Below the pieces are notes generated by a model that saw only the letters and a program-made list of their open reading frames with translations, had not been told where the DNA came from and did not search any database. From Paenibacillus sambharensis (GTDB lineage: Bacteria > Bacillota > Bacilli > Paenibacillales > Paenibacillaceae): DNA of 64,000 bases. The translations under genes were made by a program, and so were the position numbers. This document shows positions 34,964 through 45,021 of this stretch, piece after piece; position 1 is the first letter of the stretch; each line of letters opens with the position of its first letter. The stretch is taken from assembly GCF_003233845.1 (NCBI RefSeq), contig NZ_QKRB01000060.1, forward strand, positions 114,806 to 178,805. The letters are read 5' to 3'.

Positions 34964-36445
34964 ATGAGAAGACAGAGCAGGCAGATGCTGATGCTCGTAT
35001 TGGCTTTCGTTCTTGGGCTTGGCGTGTTTCCGCTGCAGGCGGGCGCGGCTTCAACGACCTTCATTAATCCGGTGGCGCCGTATTCATCGGCTGACCCGCA
35101 TGTCATGCGGCATACGGACGGCTATTATTATTTTGTGCATACGTCGCAGAATTGGGACAAAATCGATATCGTCCGCTCTTCATCGCTGACGGGAATCGGG
35201 AATGGCACCCGCAAGACGGTCTTCACCAAGAACCAGTCGTACTGCGCGGGAGCGAACTGTTATTCCAATAATATCTGGGCGCCTGAGCTGAATTACATTA
35301 ACGGGGCCTGGTATCTCTATTTCTCCGCGGGCAGCAGCGAGCCGAACAATGCCAACATGCGGATGTGGGTCATCCGCAACACAAGCGCAAATCCGTTGGA
35401 GGGCAGCTGGTCGGCACCAATCAAGCTGCGGGATACCGCCGAATACTGGTCGATCGACCATACGGTGGCGAACATTAACGGACAGCTGTACATCGCCTGG
35501 TCCGAGATTGCGCCGGGTCAGCCGCAGCGCATCATGATCGCGAAGATGAGCAGCCCGACAGCGATTCAGGGACGGGGCACGATGATCTCTGCGCCGACTA
35601 ACGCTTGGGAAACATCCGGCGGGCAGGTTAATGAGGCACCGGCCTTCATTACGCACGGCTCCAAGGTTCACATGACGTTCTCGGCGAGCGGCTGCTGGAC
35701 CGACGATTACAAGCTCGGACTGCTGACGGCCAACATCAATGCGGATCTGACAGTAGCCAGCAACTGGACGAAGAATCCGAACCCTGTCTTTCAGAAAACA
35801 AGCAGCGTGTTCGGCCCGGGGCATAACAGCTTCGTAAAATCGCCGGACGGCACGGAAGACTGGATCGTCTACCACGCCAATGACGGCTCCGGCCAAGGCT
35901 GCGGCGACCAGCGGACAACCCGGATTCAGAAGGTGAACTGGAACGGCGATACGCCGGTGTTCGGTGCGCCGGTTAATCCGGCAACAGCTATTGCGCGTCC
36001 TTCTGGCGAAGGGACGGGGGATATTTTCTACCGTATCCGGAACCGCAACAGCGGCAAAGTGCTGGCTATCCACAATGCTTCGACGGCGGATGGGGCTAAC
36101 ATTCTGCAGTGGACGTACAACGGTTCGGGTGACCAGCGCTGGGCGCTTGATCCGGTGGCCGGCGGCTACTTCAAGCTGCGCGCCAGCCATAGCGGCAAGG
36201 TAGCGGATGTGGCAGGCAGGTCAACAGCCGATGGTGCGAATGTTGCGCAGTATACGGACAACAGCGGGCTGAACCAGCAGTGGAGCTTCATCTCCACGAA
36301 CAATCAGTACTTCGAGATTCGCAACCGCAACAGCGGCAAGAATCTGGATGTCACGAACGGCGGCCTGGAGGACGGCGTCAATGTCGGGCAGTGGTCAGAC
36401 CTGAACAATACAGTGCAGCAGTGGATTTTCGAGCGGGTGAATTGA
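34964..36445 (+). CDS. Secreted GH43 glycosidase with ricin-type lectin domain
   Basis: About 493 aa. A signal peptide (to about LQAGAAS, residue 27) precedes a five-bladed GH43 domain. SSADPHVMRHTDGYYYFVHTS carries the general-base Asp, SIDHTVANINGQLYIAWSE lies in the middle and GPGHNSFVKSPDG near the end. The C-terminal 140 residues form a ricin B trefoil with three 'IRNRNSGKxLxVxxxxxxDGANVxQWxxxxxxxQQW' repeats that should bind sugar. Likely substrate is arabinan or arabinoxylan side chains; the subfamily cannot be fixed by eye. ATG 34964 is chosen (GGGGAGG upstream, intact signal peptide). Cre-like control and a GH51 gene downstream fit arabinose release. Confidence 0.85.
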   Translation: MRRQSRQMLMLVLAFVLGLGVFPLQAGAASTTFINPVAPYSSADPHVMRHTDGYYYFVHTSQNWDKIDIVRSSSLTGIGNGTRKTVFTKNQSYCAGANCYSNNIWAPELNYINGAWYLYFSAGSSEPNNANMRMWVIRNTSANPLEGSWSAPIKLRDTAEYWSIDHTVANINGQLYIAWSEIAPGQPQRIMIAKMSSPTAIQGRGTMISAPTNAWETSGGQVNEAPAFITHGSKVHMTFSASGCWTDDYKLGLLTANINADLTVASNWTKNPNPVFQKTSSVFGPGHNSFVKSPDGTEDWIVYHANDGSGQGCGDQRTTRIQKVNWNGDTPVFGAPVNPATAIARPSGEGTGDIFYRIRNRNSGKVLAIHNASTADGANILQWTYNGSGDQRWALDPVAGGYFKLRASHSGKVADVAGRSTADGANVAQYTDNSGLNQQWSFISTNNQYFEIRNRNSGKNLDVTNGGLEDGVNVGQWSDLNNTVQQWIFERVN

Positions 36446-36565
36446 GGAAATAGAGTGGACAGAGAATGTATTAATGAAACCTTAAGAAGATTTAACTGGC
36501 AGCGAGTGGAAGCGTTGTGTACGATAGTAGCATCTTAACTTGCGAACATGCAGAGGAGGATGCGG

Positions 36566-37963
36566 ATGTTGTCGGTTGTGAAGGCTGCTAATTTAAATTT
36601 TACCGGGAAAATGGGCGGGCCGCTGTGGAAGAGGCTTATCGCATGCTTGATCGTTCTGGTGCTGACTTATGGTGCTTTATCCTTGTTCATCCCTAAGCGG
36701 GCAGAGGCTGCTTCGCCAATCACGGTCTTCGTTGACTTGGCACAGGTTCAGTTTGATGTGGAGCCGGTTGTCGTAAAGGGCACAACGCTCGTTCAGTTCC
36801 GCCCGTTATTTGAGGCTATGAAAATCGACGTAGCATGGGATAGCAGCCGGAAGCTCGTGACGGGAACGAAGCCTGGTCTTACCATAGAACTGGAGATTGA
36901 TAAGAAGACAGCTGTGGTGAACGGTTCGGCGGTGGAGCTTGAGCAGCCGGCCTCAATCATCGATGGCAGCACAATGGTTCCACTGCGGTTTATCGGGGAA
37001 GCGACGGGGGCCATCGTCTATTGGGATGGTGTCCACCGTGAAATTACAATTATAACGGAAGAGATGCTGGAGATGCTTGGCGTAACAAAGGAAGAGATGA
37101 TGGCGAAGCTGTCCGAATATGAGGCTAAGAAGCCAGATGCCACGCCTGCAGAATTGCCCGATAATACGAAAAAGCCAAAGCCAAGTGACAGCGACAGCTC
37201 AGGCGCTTCACCAGAAGGCAAGGCGGACACTCCGGCATCTCCGACGCCTAAGCCGGACGGCCGCAAGCCGGCCGAGTATGGCAGTGGAGAGTACAAGGCC
37301 GCAAGCGGCAAGCCCGAGCTAGGCAAGCTGCAGGGGATGTACACCGGTATGCGCGCCGACATGTATGGCTATGAATGCGGCGGCCTGTGTATCGATATGT
37401 TCACGTTCTTCTCAGGCGGTAAGGTGTTCGTCGGGCTGCCGCCGCATGGCGGACCCGAGACGATTGACTGCAAGCGGGACGGCTGTCAGACGTACACGAT
37501 CAAAGATGGCAAGATGAAGGTTAACGGCGGCGAGACCTATTCCGTCAGTATTTCAAAGGATGGAAAGCTCAAGATTAACGATGTCGTGATGGACCCGGTC
37601 AAGCCAGTCAAGGAGGGCATGACGCTAAGCGGCGAGTATGTCCATAAGGGGTACTCGGGCATGGTGGGGATAACCACCTATTCTACCGCTTGGACCGAAC
37701 TATTAGTATTTAAGCGGGATGGTACATTCGAGAGCGAGGACCTCTCGCTCGGCACACTTGATACGGGATCAGCGGTGACCAATTCGGCATCGGGCGATGA
37801 GAGCACGGGAACCTACCGTATCTCGGGCAACACGATTATTCTGGCGTTCAATGACGGCAGGCGGGAGCAGTTATTCTTCGGGGTGCTGGAGAACACCAAG
37901 CGGGCCAAGGGTGAGGACTTGGTAATCGGAGACAAGAACTTCTACGTGGACCGCAAGGAATAA
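36566..37963 (+). CDS. Secreted stalk-domain protein (copper amine oxidase N-domain)
   Basis: About 465 aa. A membrane-spanning or signal segment (LIACLIVLVLTYGALSLF) is followed by a copper-amine-oxidase-like N-terminal 'stalk' domain at about residues 50-155, with the hallmark FRPLFEAMKIDVAWD and VPLRFIGEATGAIVYWDG repeats. A Pro/Lys/Ser linker comes next, then a C-terminal beta-rich domain with four Cys in CGGLCIDMF and CKRDGCQT, possibly two disulphides. There is no catalytic amine-oxidase domain; in Paenibacillus the stalk is a common wall-associated module. Start ATG 36566 (GAGGAGG at 7 nt). Function unknown. Confidence 0.75.
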   Translation: MLSVVKAANLNFTGKMGGPLWKRLIACLIVLVLTYGALSLFIPKRAEAASPITVFVDLAQVQFDVEPVVVKGTTLVQFRPLFEAMKIDVAWDSSRKLVTGTKPGLTIELEIDKKTAVVNGSAVELEQPASIIDGSTMVPLRFIGEATGAIVYWDGVHREITIITEEMLEMLGVTKEEMMAKLSEYEAKKPDATPAELPDNTKKPKPSDSDSSGASPEGKADTPASPTPKPDGRKPAEYGSGEYKAASGKPELGKLQGMYTGMRADMYGYECGGLCIDMFTFFSGGKVFVGLPPHGGPETIDCKRDGCQTYTIKDGKMKVNGGETYSVSISKDGKLKINDVVMDPVKPVKEGMTLSGEYVHKGYSGMVGITTYSTAWTELLVFKRDGTFESEDLSLGTLDTGSAVTNSASGDESTGTYRISGNTIILAFNDGRREQLFFGVLENTKRAKGEDLVIGDKNFYVDRKE

Positions 37964-37985
37964 GGCTACTTCTGGGTACAAACGA

Positions 37986-38023
37986 GAGTTCCGCTCACTT
38001 TAGTGGGCGGAACTTTCATTTTT
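37986..38023 (+). terminator. Terminator after the stalk-domain gene
   Basis: AGTTCCGCTCAC pairs with GTGGGCGGAACT (one G-T pair) and is followed by TTCATTTTT. Confidence 0.75.
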
Positions 38024-38231
38024 CTGGCGTATGCATTCTCCATTACATAGCCAGCTTGTGCAAGTTTTACTCTAACGGTTATGACAGATGCTGTATTATC
38101 CGTAACTCGCTATATCTGTGCCTAATGGTTGCAGGCAGAGTGATGAGGTGAGATCGGTTCCGGTTCAGAATCTATCCCCTGGTGCCGATAATAACTCCGT
38201 AGGTAAATATTGTGAGCGCAGGAGTGAAAGT

Positions 38232-40802
38232 ATGAGAAAAGGTTGGCTATCCCTCTTATTGGCAGCTGTATTATTAGTTATCCCGGTCGGCCAGGCTTCC
38301 GTCCAGGGCAAAGGAGGGAGGTATATTAATTTTAGGGCAATCCAGCATGACGACAACACCCTCACGGTTGACGGTGTATTGGGAGATCCCGTAGTAACGG
38401 GAGAAGAAGTGACGGTTGAACTGAGCACGGGGGAATTTACTATAGTGCAAGGAAGAAAGGTATATGTGGATACTAAGTTATCCGAAATTAAAGGAACGGT
38501 GAATAAGAATGGATATTTTCGTTTGCGAACACCACCAGTTAAATCGGAGCAGTTAAAAGATAATCGACTGAGTATTGAGGTAAAGGACAAATACGGAAAT
38601 AAACCAGCACGTACTTATGATCTCCCGATTGAGCTAAAGTCGGATAACCCTGCTTTGTTTACTCGTAACGACAGTTACGCAAGAAGTATGGACAAAACCC
38701 AGCTTGCTGTCTCGACTGAGACTGCCCGGAAAATGGGCGAGAAAGCCGAAAAGCTTGCCAAGCGTCTCGCTACCGGTAATTCGGTATCTTTTTTCCTCGA
38801 CAGCAAAGGAAAGCTGTGGGGCTGGGGGGATGTGCCGGGGATGTTTGACAAATCGGTCCCCGATGACCTGTATGTCACATGGAGACAGCCTAAAGTAATT
38901 TCTACCATCCCTGATGTTATCCAGATCGACGCTACTGGTATGTGCGGTGCGCTTCTTACTAAACAAGGGGTAATATGGCAGTGGAACCCCCTAAATATTG
39001 ATCGTGCCCCTGTCCGAATCGGCAAAATGTCGGGTGTACGGGAAATTGCGGTTGATAAATTTGGTGATGGGCTCATTCTAAAGCAGGATGGCACCCTTTA
39101 TCGCTGGACTGTCAACAGCAGTGTACACAAAGTAAACGGTGAATATCCGCCCCCTGTTATCACCATCAAGAAAATTCCTGGGTTATCGGGCATTACAAGT
39201 ATAAAGATTTCGAATCCCAACTTGTACAGACCCTTATATCTAGCTCTGCAGAATAACGGAAAGGTATGGGCATGGGGGGATTTGAGTAATATTGGCAGCT
39301 CTAGCAGAGTGGACAAGCCCCAGCAGCTCAAAGAATTCCCGCCTATTCGCCAAATTGCAACTTACAGTAACTATCCATTGCTGGTGAGTAATGACGCGGA
39401 ATTGTGGTCATATGTATCTAAAGAGGATCGCTCAGGCGTAGAGGCGGCCTTAGTCGAAATAGGTATTGCTGCTGTGTTTAATAACAGCCCGTATGTACTG
39501 GCCGACAACGGAAACTATCATGAATGGACAGAAAAGAGCAGAAGATTTAGTTTTGAGCCGGTATCCATAATGACTGGAATGCAGGCAGTCGTACGCGGGG
39601 AGTCGGGATTCAGCTCGCCGGACCATATACTTGCAGTGAACGCTGAAGGCCACTTGGTAAGCTGGGGCAACAATCACCACGGGCAGCTGGGTGTCAGTGC
39701 AGCGGTGCCTGTTCCTTCCTCTCCCGTAATGATCAGCAAGGTATCAAATGCTGTTAGTGTCACGACAAGCAGCAAGCACGTCCTCGCGTTGGACCGTGCA
39801 GGTTCTATCTACGGCTGGGGCAGCAATGAGAGCAAACAGATTGATAGTAGTGGACGTGTGGAAGTTTTGAGTCCAACACATATCATTATGACACAGGGTG
39901 TAAAGAAACTGGCTGCGGGAGAAGGGTTTTCGCTATATCTGGACCAGAAAGGGACGCTGTATGGCTGGGGCAACCTGAAGCAGTTTGGCATTGAGTCAGC
40001 TGGAGCACCAAAGCAGATCACAGTTATACCGGAGAACATTAAGGACATATCTGTCTTTGAAAGCAATGTAGCTGTGCTGGGTGTATCAGGACAAGTGTAT
40101 CTGATTGATAAGGTGACTAATATTGCAGGCAGCAAGACATCAGACACTAAGCAAAGCAGTGTTCGCATCGTTGGCCAAATTTCAGATGCCACTTCTATTG
40201 CCATGGGCAGTCAATATGGTTATGCGCTGCGCAAGGATGGCACGGTATCGTACTGGAAAAAGACCGCAGTTGGTGATCCAATTTCTGCAAAGCAGCTAAA
40301 TGGCCTTCGTAACATAACGACTCTTGCTGCCGCAAGAGCGAATGGTGACTACCTGCTTGCACTGGATAAAGGCGGGGATGTATGGGCCTGGGGTGACAAT
40401 ACCGCACGACAGCTCGGCATGAAAGTTAAAAGTAAGTTAACCGTTCCGACCAATGTTACGAATGAACCGACCCGAATTACTGACAGTGAATATACGAGTG
40501 TTGGAAAAAAACTGAAGTATCGTTCGATAACGGCGTCTCGTAACGGTGCGCTGCTACTTACGAGCAGCAATGAGATGCTGGTTATGGGGTTCAACTCCTA
40601 TGCGCTTAAGGCTGAGAAATTATATTTAAATGTTGCTTATGCAGAAGCGCATGACAGTAACATGTACTGGATTATAGGCGGCAAGCTGTATGTAAAAGGC
40701 TCGAGCAACGATTCGGGGCAGATGGGTACGGGAACTAAGGCTTTTATTCACAACCCCCTGCCTGTAACAACCTCCACTGGGATAAAACTTAAAGCAGCTT
40801 AA
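38232..40802 (+). CDS. Secreted RCC1-repeat beta-propeller protein
   Basis: About 856 aa. The signal peptide (MRKGWLSLLLAAVLLVIPVGQASVQ) is followed by an Ig-like/carboxypeptidase-regulatory-like domain (about residues 25-135), then RCC1-type units spread over the rest of the protein. Recognisable blades contain LWGWGDVPG, VWAWGDLSN, LVSWGNNHHGQLGV, IYGWGSNES, LYGWGNLKQFG and VWAWGDNTARQLGM. In bacteria such propellers are extracellular binding scaffolds. Their ligand is unknown here. ATG 38232 is chosen because it gives a clean signal peptide and has AGGAG upstream; the frame continues open to 38118 without an RBS. Confidence 0.8.
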   Translation: MRKGWLSLLLAAVLLVIPVGQASVQGKGGRYINFRAIQHDDNTLTVDGVLGDPVVTGEEVTVELSTGEFTIVQGRKVYVDTKLSEIKGTVNKNGYFRLRTPPVKSEQLKDNRLSIEVKDKYGNKPARTYDLPIELKSDNPALFTRNDSYARSMDKTQLAVSTETARKMGEKAEKLAKRLATGNSVSFFLDSKGKLWGWGDVPGMFDKSVPDDLYVTWRQPKVISTIPDVIQIDATGMCGALLTKQGVIWQWNPLNIDRAPVRIGKMSGVREIAVDKFGDGLILKQDGTLYRWTVNSSVHKVNGEYPPPVITIKKIPGLSGITSIKISNPNLYRPLYLALQNNGKVWAWGDLSNIGSSSRVDKPQQLKEFPPIRQIATYSNYPLLVSNDAELWSYVSKEDRSGVEAALVEIGIAAVFNNSPYVLADNGNYHEWTEKSRRFSFEPVSIMTGMQAVVRGESGFSSPDHILAVNAEGHLVSWGNNHHGQLGVSAAVPVPSSPVMISKVSNAVSVTTSSKHVLALDRAGSIYGWGSNESKQIDSSGRVEVLSPTHIIMTQGVKKLAAGEGFSLYLDQKGTLYGWGNLKQFGIESAGAPKQITVIPENIKDISVFESNVAVLGVSGQVYLIDKVTNIAGSKTSDTKQSSVRIVGQISDATSIAMGSQYGYALRKDGTVSYWKKTAVGDPISAKQLNGLRNITTLAAARANGDYLLALDKGGDVWAWGDNTARQLGMKVKSKLTVPTNVTNEPTRITDSEYTSVGKKLKYRSITASRNGALLLTSSNEMLVMGFNSYALKAEKLYLNVAYAEAHDSNMYWIIGGKLYVKGSSNDSGQMGTGTKAFIHNPLPVTTSTGIKLKAA

Positions 40803-40820
40803 AACACTACGTTGATCAAA

Positions 40821-40870
40821 GCCGATTCATCCCCTGTTACTTAGCATAGGGTTGAATCGGCCTTTCTTTT
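40821..40870 (+). terminator. Terminator after the RCC1 gene
   Basis: GCCGATTCATCCCCT opposite AGGGTTGAATCGGC (small internal mismatch), then CTTTCTTTT. Confidence 0.75.
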
Positions 40871-40890
40871 ATATTCTAATCACTTATAAT

Positions 40891-41442
40891 TTATGTATGA
40901 CCTCCCTGGCCTCCGCCGACAGCCGAAGCAGCGTTCGGCGTTCCGCCAGCGTACCAGAACAGGGCGTATTCCGTCATTACCGAGGCATGGCCCATCTGAC
41001 GCAGCATAGCAGAGACATTTCCCCTGTGATAGGTTCCGTGATTCATCACCTGCATGACCATCTGGTCCAGACTGATTTCCTTCACCTCTGTGTAGGGGTT
41101 ATCGAGCAGGAGCAGCCGATTAAGATCCGTCTCTCTTCTGAAGAATTCTTGGTATCGCGCGGACAGAAGCTTGAACAGCTCCGAGAGCTCCTGGGGACTT
41201 GCCTTCAGCGCTTCTTCCTCATGGGGTCCCGCAAGCTTCATAGCCTCGGTCATCGGCGTGCCTTTCATGATGGTCAGCCAGGTCCAGTCTGTTGTGTATA
41301 TATGGGCCATTACCTTGGCGACAGAGGGGAAAATACTCTTCACTTCCTGATTGTATACCCCTGAAGGCAGTTCAACGATCCGGTTGAGCATGGTTTGGTT
41401 GGCCCAGGCATGATACTCGTACATGGTTACGCAGCTTGGCAT
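40891..41442 (-). CDS. DinB-family protein
   Basis: About 183 aa with the DinB four-helix bundle. Metal-ligand histidines appear to be those in MAHIYTTDWTW (about residue 48) and in MNHGTYHRGNVSAMLRQMGH (about residues 128-147), the standard 'H..yHRGqi...lr..g' motif. Family members include metal-dependent thiol transferases, for example bacillithiol-linked, and stress proteins. The precise reaction is unknown. The start is ATG at 41442 on the minus strand, 7 nt after AAAGGAGAT; the longer frame to 41472 is less likely. The C-terminal tail (GGGQGGHT) is Gly-rich. Confidence 0.85.
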   Translation of the reverse strand: MPSCVTMYEYHAWANQTMLNRIVELPSGVYNQEVKSIFPSVAKVMAHIYTTDWTWLTIMKGTPMTEAMKLAGPHEEEALKASPQELSELFKLLSARYQEFFRRETDLNRLLLLDNPYTEVKEISLDQMVMQVMNHGTYHRGNVSAMLRQMGHASVMTEYALFWYAGGTPNAASAVGGGQGGHT

Positions 41443-41577
41443 AGGAACATCTCCTTTGGCTTTCGGATTCACGATCTATAATCAGTATATGGGAGGCCCA
41501 GTGACAACAGTATGTCAGCGTTAGAAAATAATACAGGCAAGTAAGATCTATCTGCATGAAGGAAGGAAGTAGACGGT

Positions 41578-42639
41578 TTGAGAATGTACACAGATCCAAG
41601 GGGCGAAGCTTACAGGCAGGTCATTGATCTGGCTGTCCGGAATTCGGAGCGGTTTGTGCTTGGGGAAAAAGGAAGGTTTCCGGCCGATGGCGGGTGGCGC
41701 CGGTACAATCCTATACTGGAGGCGCTGGAGCCCTACCTGGTGGAGACGATCAAGCTTCCTGGCAGTAATAGGGAAGAAATCAGACAGATGATGGAGACGT
41801 ACAGCAGTGCCTTTTATACTGAAGGAACCTACTACATCTATGCATGCTGTGAAGAGAGCGGAGCCGTGCTGAAGCAAGCCGCCAACCGCCTGTCGGATTG
41901 GGTGTATCCTGATCTGCCGGAGGACTTGTGTTTTCTGAGAGAGGGCGGGGGAGATTATCTGTATTCGGTTGTTCATGAAGATACGTATGGGATGGATATA
42001 ACGGAAGAAGAAGCCGTCGTGTTAATGGAACGCATTACAGGGCTATTCCTGGAGCTGGAGGCACACCGGGACCTGGATTGTCTGCTGGAGGATGCCATTA
42101 AGCACCAGACAGACCGGCTGTATGTAAGCGGTCATCGGCTGACAGAGCTGCCGGAGCGAATCAGGGAGCTCACCGAGCTTCGTGATTTGGAGATTTTCGA
42201 GCAGGATTTGTATCAGCTTCCGGAGGGGGTGTTTGAGCTTAGCAAGCTTGAGCGCCTGCGGATCATGACCGCTGATCTGGAGGGCCTTCCTGCATCCATT
42301 GGCAAGCTGAAGAATCTTAGAGAGCTCAGCATCAGCTGCGGCAGCTCGGATCGTCCCGCTCCCGGCTGGCGGCCGAAGCCGAAGGAGGAGATCGGTCTTG
42401 ACCGTATTCCGCCCGAGATTGGGGAGCTGAAGCAGCTGGAGCAGCTAACGATTCAATACAGCTCCATCCAAGAGCTGCCCGCTGAGCTGGAGAAGCTGAA
42501 GAACCTGCGCTCCTTGGACCTGGGAAGCAGCATGATCAAGCATAAGCCGGATTTTCTGTTCCGTATGCACAAGCTGGAATCCATTCATGTTGCGCAGCAG
42601 GCCTATTGGTCTGAGGAGACGGGGGACGAAATGGAATAG
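41578..42639 (+). CDS. Leucine-rich-repeat protein
   Basis: A 353-aa cytoplasmic protein. The first 180 residues form an unrecognised alpha/beta domain. Residues about 185-345 hold six to seven leucine-rich repeats of the bacterial 'LpxxigxLxxLxxLxl' type (for example LTELPERIRELTELRDLEIFE, LEGLPASIGKLKNLRELSIS, IQELPAELEKLKNLRSLDL). LRRs mediate protein binding. The start is TTG 41578, 8 nt after AAGGAAG; ATG 41584 is possible. It is divergent from the DinB gene. No signal peptide. Confidence 0.78.
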   Translation: MRMYTDPRGEAYRQVIDLAVRNSERFVLGEKGRFPADGGWRRYNPILEALEPYLVETIKLPGSNREEIRQMMETYSSAFYTEGTYYIYACCEESGAVLKQAANRLSDWVYPDLPEDLCFLREGGGDYLYSVVHEDTYGMDITEEEAVVLMERITGLFLELEAHRDLDCLLEDAIKHQTDRLYVSGHRLTELPERIRELTELRDLEIFEQDLYQLPEGVFELSKLERLRIMTADLEGLPASIGKLKNLRELSISCGSSDRPAPGWRPKPKEEIGLDRIPPEIGELKQLEQLTIQYSSIQELPAELEKLKNLRSLDLGSSMIKHKPDFLFRMHKLESIHVAQQAYWSEETGDEME

Positions 42640-42658
42640 AGTTAATTGTTTAACATAA

Positions 42659-42697
42659 GAGGGAGCAGACTGCATGCGGCAGCTGCTCCCTCTTCAT
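42659..42697. terminator. Bidirectional terminator between the LRR and chemoreceptor genes
   Basis: GAGGGAGCAG (42659-42668) pairs with CTGCTCCCTC (42683-42692). The two genes converge here, so it can serve both strands. Confidence 0.7.
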
Positions 42698-42712
42698 TAT
42701 GGGCGTATATTC

Positions 42713-44713
42713 TTAAACCTTGAACTTCGACACAGCTGCTAATAACTGGGCTGCTGTCTCCTCTGTCTGCAGCATGAGCTGGGCCAGCTGCTCGGATTGG
42801 ACACGCATTTCCGTTGTCTTCTCAGCAATGTTCTGTGTTCCTTCAGCATTCTCATTGTTAGAGCCGGTCACTTCTTGGATGGACTGCGCTACATTCTGAA
42901 TGGATGCCAGCAGCTGCTCAGCCGTTGCGCTGAAATCTGTCACAAGGTATTGAACTGACTCGGCGTCCTTGTAATACTGCTCGCCATTGGCAACCATCGC
43001 GTTATAATCCTGGATCACCGTTTCATCGATGAAGGTCAGCGTCTTCTCGGAGCTTCTCGTCAGAGCGGTGACCGAATCCATGACACGGCCCGCCACGTTC
43101 TGAATTTCACTGGCAGTCTGGGCCGATGTTTCGGCCAGCTTGCGGATTTCTCCGGCTACGACAGCAAAGCCTTTGCCAGCTTCTCCGGCACGGGCAGCCT
43201 CAATCGCTGCGTTAAGAGACAGCAGATTCGTTTGAGCGGTGATCTGCAGGATGGAGTTCGTCAGGATGTGGATCTGCTCCACAGCCTTCGCCTGTTCAAT
43301 GGCAGCCCTCGACTCGCTGTCGATGGCATTGCGCATGTCCTGCGCGGAATTCCGGGAGGATACCGCGGATTCCTTCAAATGCTGGGCACGTTCTGCAATT
43401 TCATCTGCCATGGAGGAGCCGTCCTGTGCCTTAACCGCAATTGAATTTACAGCATCCTTAATCTCACTCGAGGTAGCATTCATCTGCTGGGCCATTGCTG
43501 CCGTTTGCTGCATGCCTGCTGACATCTGCTCGGTAGTTGCGGATACCTCCTCGACCTGCGAGGCCAGCGCGCCCATGCTGGATGTCGATTCGCCAATAGT
43601 CACTTTGACGTTCGCTGTCTCGTCAGCCACCTGGCTCAGCACCGCACGAATGGAGTCGGACATCTGTTCGACTGAGGTGGCAAGCTGTCCGATCTCATCT
43701 TTGCGCTTCAGCATCTTGGCCGGCAGGGAGTGGGTGAAGTCTGCTCCTGCCATAACGTTGACAAAATCAGACAGCCGCTTGATCGGCTTGGCAATGAATC
43801 CTGCAGTTAAGATCGCGATCAGGAACACTGCTATGATAACGGAAACGAGCAGTACCATAGTTTTGTCGATGTTGCTGCGAAGTCCAGCGAATACTTCATT
43901 TTCCGGGACGGTCACGAGGACCTTCCAGCCTGTCTTCTTAACGGTAGCATAGGCAGCAACCTTGGTTATGCCTGCATCATCAGCATAGGTGGCCAGGCCG
44001 CGCTCCTCCGTCATCATTTTATCAAACATCAGCAGGGCACTCTCGTTCTTAAACGTTTCTTGGTAGGTCTTGTTGATCTTGTCTTCTGCAGGGTGGTACA
44101 TCAGAAGTCCGGTTTGGGACAAGAGAACACCAAACCCGGTCTCGCCTATCTTAATGTGTTCAAAGGACATCTTCAGGGCTTCAACGGATACCACGCTGAT
44201 AACGGCGCCTTGAAACTGATTTTGCTCATCGAAGAAAGGCACGGCTACGGTAACCCCAAGATCTTCAGAGCCTCTGATAACGAGAAGGTCGCTTATAGCG
44301 GGCTCCTTCGTTTCTTTGACTGTCTTAAAATATTGACGGTCCGATACATCGGTAAATGTTCCGTCCTCTGCCGGAATGAGACCATCCGCATTGGCGACGA
44401 TCGTCATCGCAACTTCCGGATCTGTGCTAAAGATCGCTTGTGCGGCAGTGAACTGCCCAAGGACGTCCAGCTCATGGAAATTTGGAATGCCGGTCAGCAG
44501 CTTCTGTGCAGCGTTTATCTTCGAATCGAGCCAGCGGTCTGTGGAAGCCGCATTACTCTCTGCAAGTGCAATCTCCTTCTCGTTAATGCTGGTGGTAAGC
44601 TGGCTTCTGAATTGATCCATTTGGATCGCAGCAAGACTGACAAGAGGGGCCAGTGTGAGAATCAGGATAATAATCGTCAGCTTGAACCTCAAGCTCGTGA
44701 ACATTTTTTTCAT
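42713..44713 (-). CDS. Methyl-accepting chemotaxis protein with dCache sensor
   Basis: About 666 aa. Transmembrane helix near residues 10-30, extracellular dCache_1-like double PAS sensor (about residues 35-290, with [18 protein letters not shown]), second helix ([19 protein letters not shown], about 290-310), HAMP, and a long signalling coiled coil with the conserved hairpin [30 protein letters not shown]. It should pass ligand information to CheA/CheW. There is no CheR-docking pentapeptide at the C-terminus (KFKV). The start is ATG 44713 (AAGGAGAG upstream); the longer frame is not needed. Ligands of dCache receptors are often amino acids or sugars; unknown here. Confidence 0.92.
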   Translation of the reverse strand: MKKMFTSLRFKLTIIILILTLAPLVSLAAIQMDQFRSQLTTSINEKEIALAESNAASTDRWLDSKINAAQKLLTGIPNFHELDVLGQFTAAQAIFSTDPEVAMTIVANADGLIPAEDGTFTDVSDRQYFKTVKETKEPAISDLLVIRGSEDLGVTVAVPFFDEQNQFQGAVISVVSVEALKMSFEHIKIGETGFGVLLSQTGLLMYHPAEDKINKTYQETFKNESALLMFDKMMTEERGLATYADDAGITKVAAYATVKKTGWKVLVTVPENEVFAGLRSNIDKTMVLLVSVIIAVFLIAILTAGFIAKPIKRLSDFVNVMAGADFTHSLPAKMLKRKDEIGQLATSVEQMSDSIRAVLSQVADETANVKVTIGESTSSMGALASQVEEVSATTEQMSAGMQQTAAMAQQMNATSSEIKDAVNSIAVKAQDGSSMADEIAERAQHLKESAVSSRNSAQDMRNAIDSESRAAIEQAKAVEQIHILTNSILQITAQTNLLSLNAAIEAARAGEAGKGFAVVAGEIRKLAETSAQTASEIQNVAGRVMDSVTALTRSSEKTLTFIDETVIQDYNAMVANGEQYYKDAESVQYLVTDFSATAEQLLASIQNVAQSIQEVTGSNNENAEGTQNIAEKTTEMRVQSEQLAQLMLQTEETAAQLLAAVSKFKV

Positions 44714-44913
44714 TGATGTCTCTCCTTGTTGTTCATTATCTGTGTAATAGTTGTTATCGACATCTTTCGACAATAATGTGATAGCTGCGCAAATTTTATT
44801 GTTTCCATTTATGGTATCTATCTGGTTTCTGGGCAAAATGCGCTTCGGCGGAGCCAATCCCGCTGCCATACATCCATTACGTAATTGTTAATTGATTCAC
44901 AGATATGTTATTA

Positions 44914-44927
44914 TAAAAGCGTTATCA
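44914..44927 (+). promoter_or_regulatory. cre-like site (CcpA) in front of GH51
   Basis: TAAAAGCGTTATCA fits TGWNANCGNTNWCA at every fixed position except the second (A for G). It lies about 95 bp upstream of the GH51 ATG, in an AT-rich region that probably holds the promoter. Confidence 0.5.
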
Positions 44928-45021
44928 TGACATGCTGGAACAGCCAGAGCACGACCATGCCTGATGAGATCGTATCGATCAACACTACCAAAAAATCATT
45001 AGAAAACAGGAGACGCATTCG

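Noticed and set aside
35180..36190. 336-aa minus-strand open frame opposite GH43
   Set aside because: Shadow of the GH43 and lectin coding sequence; composition is unlike a real protein.
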